In this document: positions 13,935 to 14,430 of the stretch, in pieces | Position numbering within the stretch: position 1 is the stretch's first letter | Layout of the letters: every line of letters starts with the position of its first letter | Origin: JBGOUJ01 sp041477005 | Lineage (GTDB): Bacteria; Acidobacteriota; Terriglobia; Bryobacterales; JACQDG01 | NCBI GenBank assembly: GCA_041477005.1 | Contig: JBGOUJ010000130.1 | Coordinates: 1 to 14,430, forward strand | Direction of reading: 5' to 3' | Length of the DNA: 14,430 bases | Program-made: the position numbers and the translations under genes | The notes under the pieces: generated by a model | Database searches by the model: none | What the model was told of the DNA's origin: nothing | What the model saw: the letters and a program-made list of their open reading frames with translations, nothing else

Positions 13935-14430
13935 TTACCGCGCGGCCATCAGCGCCCGCAAGCGGCGTGCCCGCTCGGGGCCGCGCAACTGGCGCAGGGC
14001 CTTGGCTTCGATCTGACGGATCCGCTCGCGGGTCACGTCGAACTCCTGGCCGATCTCCTCGAGCGTGTGCTCGCGGTCGCAGCCGATGCCGAAGCGCATG
14101 CGGATGACCTTCTCTTCCTTGGGCGAAAGAGTCTTCAGCACGCCCGCGGTTTCGTCGCGCACGTTGCCCTCGATCACGGCATCGACCGGCGAGCCGACCC
14201 AGCGGTCCTCGAGCAGGTCGCCCAGGGCGGATTCGCCGTCGCGGCCGACCGGGGTCTCGAGCGACACCGGGTCGCGCGAAATGGTCTTCAGCTTCTGGAC
14301 CTTCTCAGCGGTGATCTCCATCCGCCGCCCGATCTCGTCGTTGGTCGGGACCCGGCCCATTTCCTTCTCGAGCTCCCGCGACGCGCGCAGGAACTTGTTC
14401 ATGCTCTCGTTCATGTGCACCGGGATGCGG
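13935..14430 (-). CDS. rpoD: RNA polymerase primary sigma factor RpoD, C-terminal part (5' end outside window)
   Basis: The last 164 or so residues of a sigma70 factor; the frame continues to the right edge (RIPVHMNES...), so the N-terminal regions are not seen. Region 3 is visible (RASRELEKEMGRVPTNDEI, then EKVQKLKTISRDPVSLETPVG), then region 4 with EEKVIRMRFGIG and the -35-binding helix-turn-helix HTLEEIGQEFDVTRERIRQIE. The end, LRGPERARRLRALMAAR, is where RpoD proteins normally stop, so the TAA at 13935-13937 is probably the authentic terminus. It recruits core polymerase to housekeeping promoters. It could be the main rpoD or a second copy; the window cannot tell. The TIR-NB-ARC gene follows in frame 30 nt later and is likely on the same transcript. 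Confidence 0.9.
   Translation of the reverse strand, partial: RIPVHMNESMNKFLRASRELEKEMGRVPTNDEIGRRMEITAEKVQKLKTISRDPVSLETPVGRDGESALGDLLEDRWVGSPVDAVIEGNVRDETAGVLKTLSPKEEKVIRMRFGIGCDREHTLEEIGQEFDVTRERIRQIEAKALRQLRGPERARRLRALMAAR

Noticed and set aside
12409..14016. Plus-strand open frame (535 codons) opposite the TIR-NB-ARC gene and the rpoD end
   Set aside because: Ser/Arg/Ala-rich low-information product; both minus-strand genes are clear family members.
1..14430. CRISPR arrays, tRNA or rRNA genes, insertion sequences and integrases
   Set aside because: No regularly spaced repeats, cloverleaf-like segments, transposase or integrase motifs were seen on reading both strands.

Overview
The window looks like a piece of an Acidobacteriota chromosome, most likely the Bryobacterales/Solibacter type. 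The basis is: a TonB-dependent receptor with an N-terminal carboxypeptidase-regulatory-like domain (the Oar-like form that is amplified in that phylum), secreted carbohydrate-active proteins with Sec and Tat signals, high GC with G/C-rich third codon positions, and an RpoD C-terminus of the matching type. This assignment is inference from protein style; no rRNA or other marker is present.

Left block (1-7097): a TonB-dependent outer-membrane receptor (minus, 97-3336) is divergent from a GntR/FCD regulator (plus, 3459-4175). The 122-bp gap and the regulator's first codons hold two overlapping sigma70-like promoters that share a perfect 12-bp palindrome (3443-3454). Downstream of the regulator lies a 913-residue exported protein with two predicted beta-propeller regions and a C-terminal beta-sandwich (4334-7075). 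It collides tail to tail with the next block, with a 20-bp overlap.

Middle block (7056-11943): a compact minus-strand operon with its own TTGACA-N17-CAGAAT promoter. The order of transcription is an 88-residue protein of unknown function, a Tat-exported GH67 (alpha-glucuronidase)-like protein and a tandem acetyl-xylan-esterase-like hydrolase whose second domain has lost its serine nucleophile. The genes overlap by ATGA and GTGA. Together with the left block this reads as a polysaccharide-uptake and debranching locus. Glucuronic-acid-substituted, acetylated xylan is the most economical guess for the substrate. No SusD partner is visible, which is normal for Acidobacteriota.

Right block (11963-14430): a truncated fragment of a phosphotriesterase-family amidohydrolase (plus) runs directly into the 3' end of a TIR-NB-ARC (STAND-type, immune-like) gene on the minus strand. 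That gene follows the 3' part of rpoD, which runs off the right edge. The TIR gene begins at a TTG codon without a clear ribosome binding site and lies in the same reading frame as rpoD. One TAA stop and ten sense codons that read like a Pro/Ala/Thr linker separate the two. The truncated amidohydrolase and the change of theme mark about 12150 as a probable rearrangement junction.

Most novel points: the in-frame rpoD/TIR-NB-ARC arrangement, the shared divergent operator, and the tandem esterase with a dead second half.
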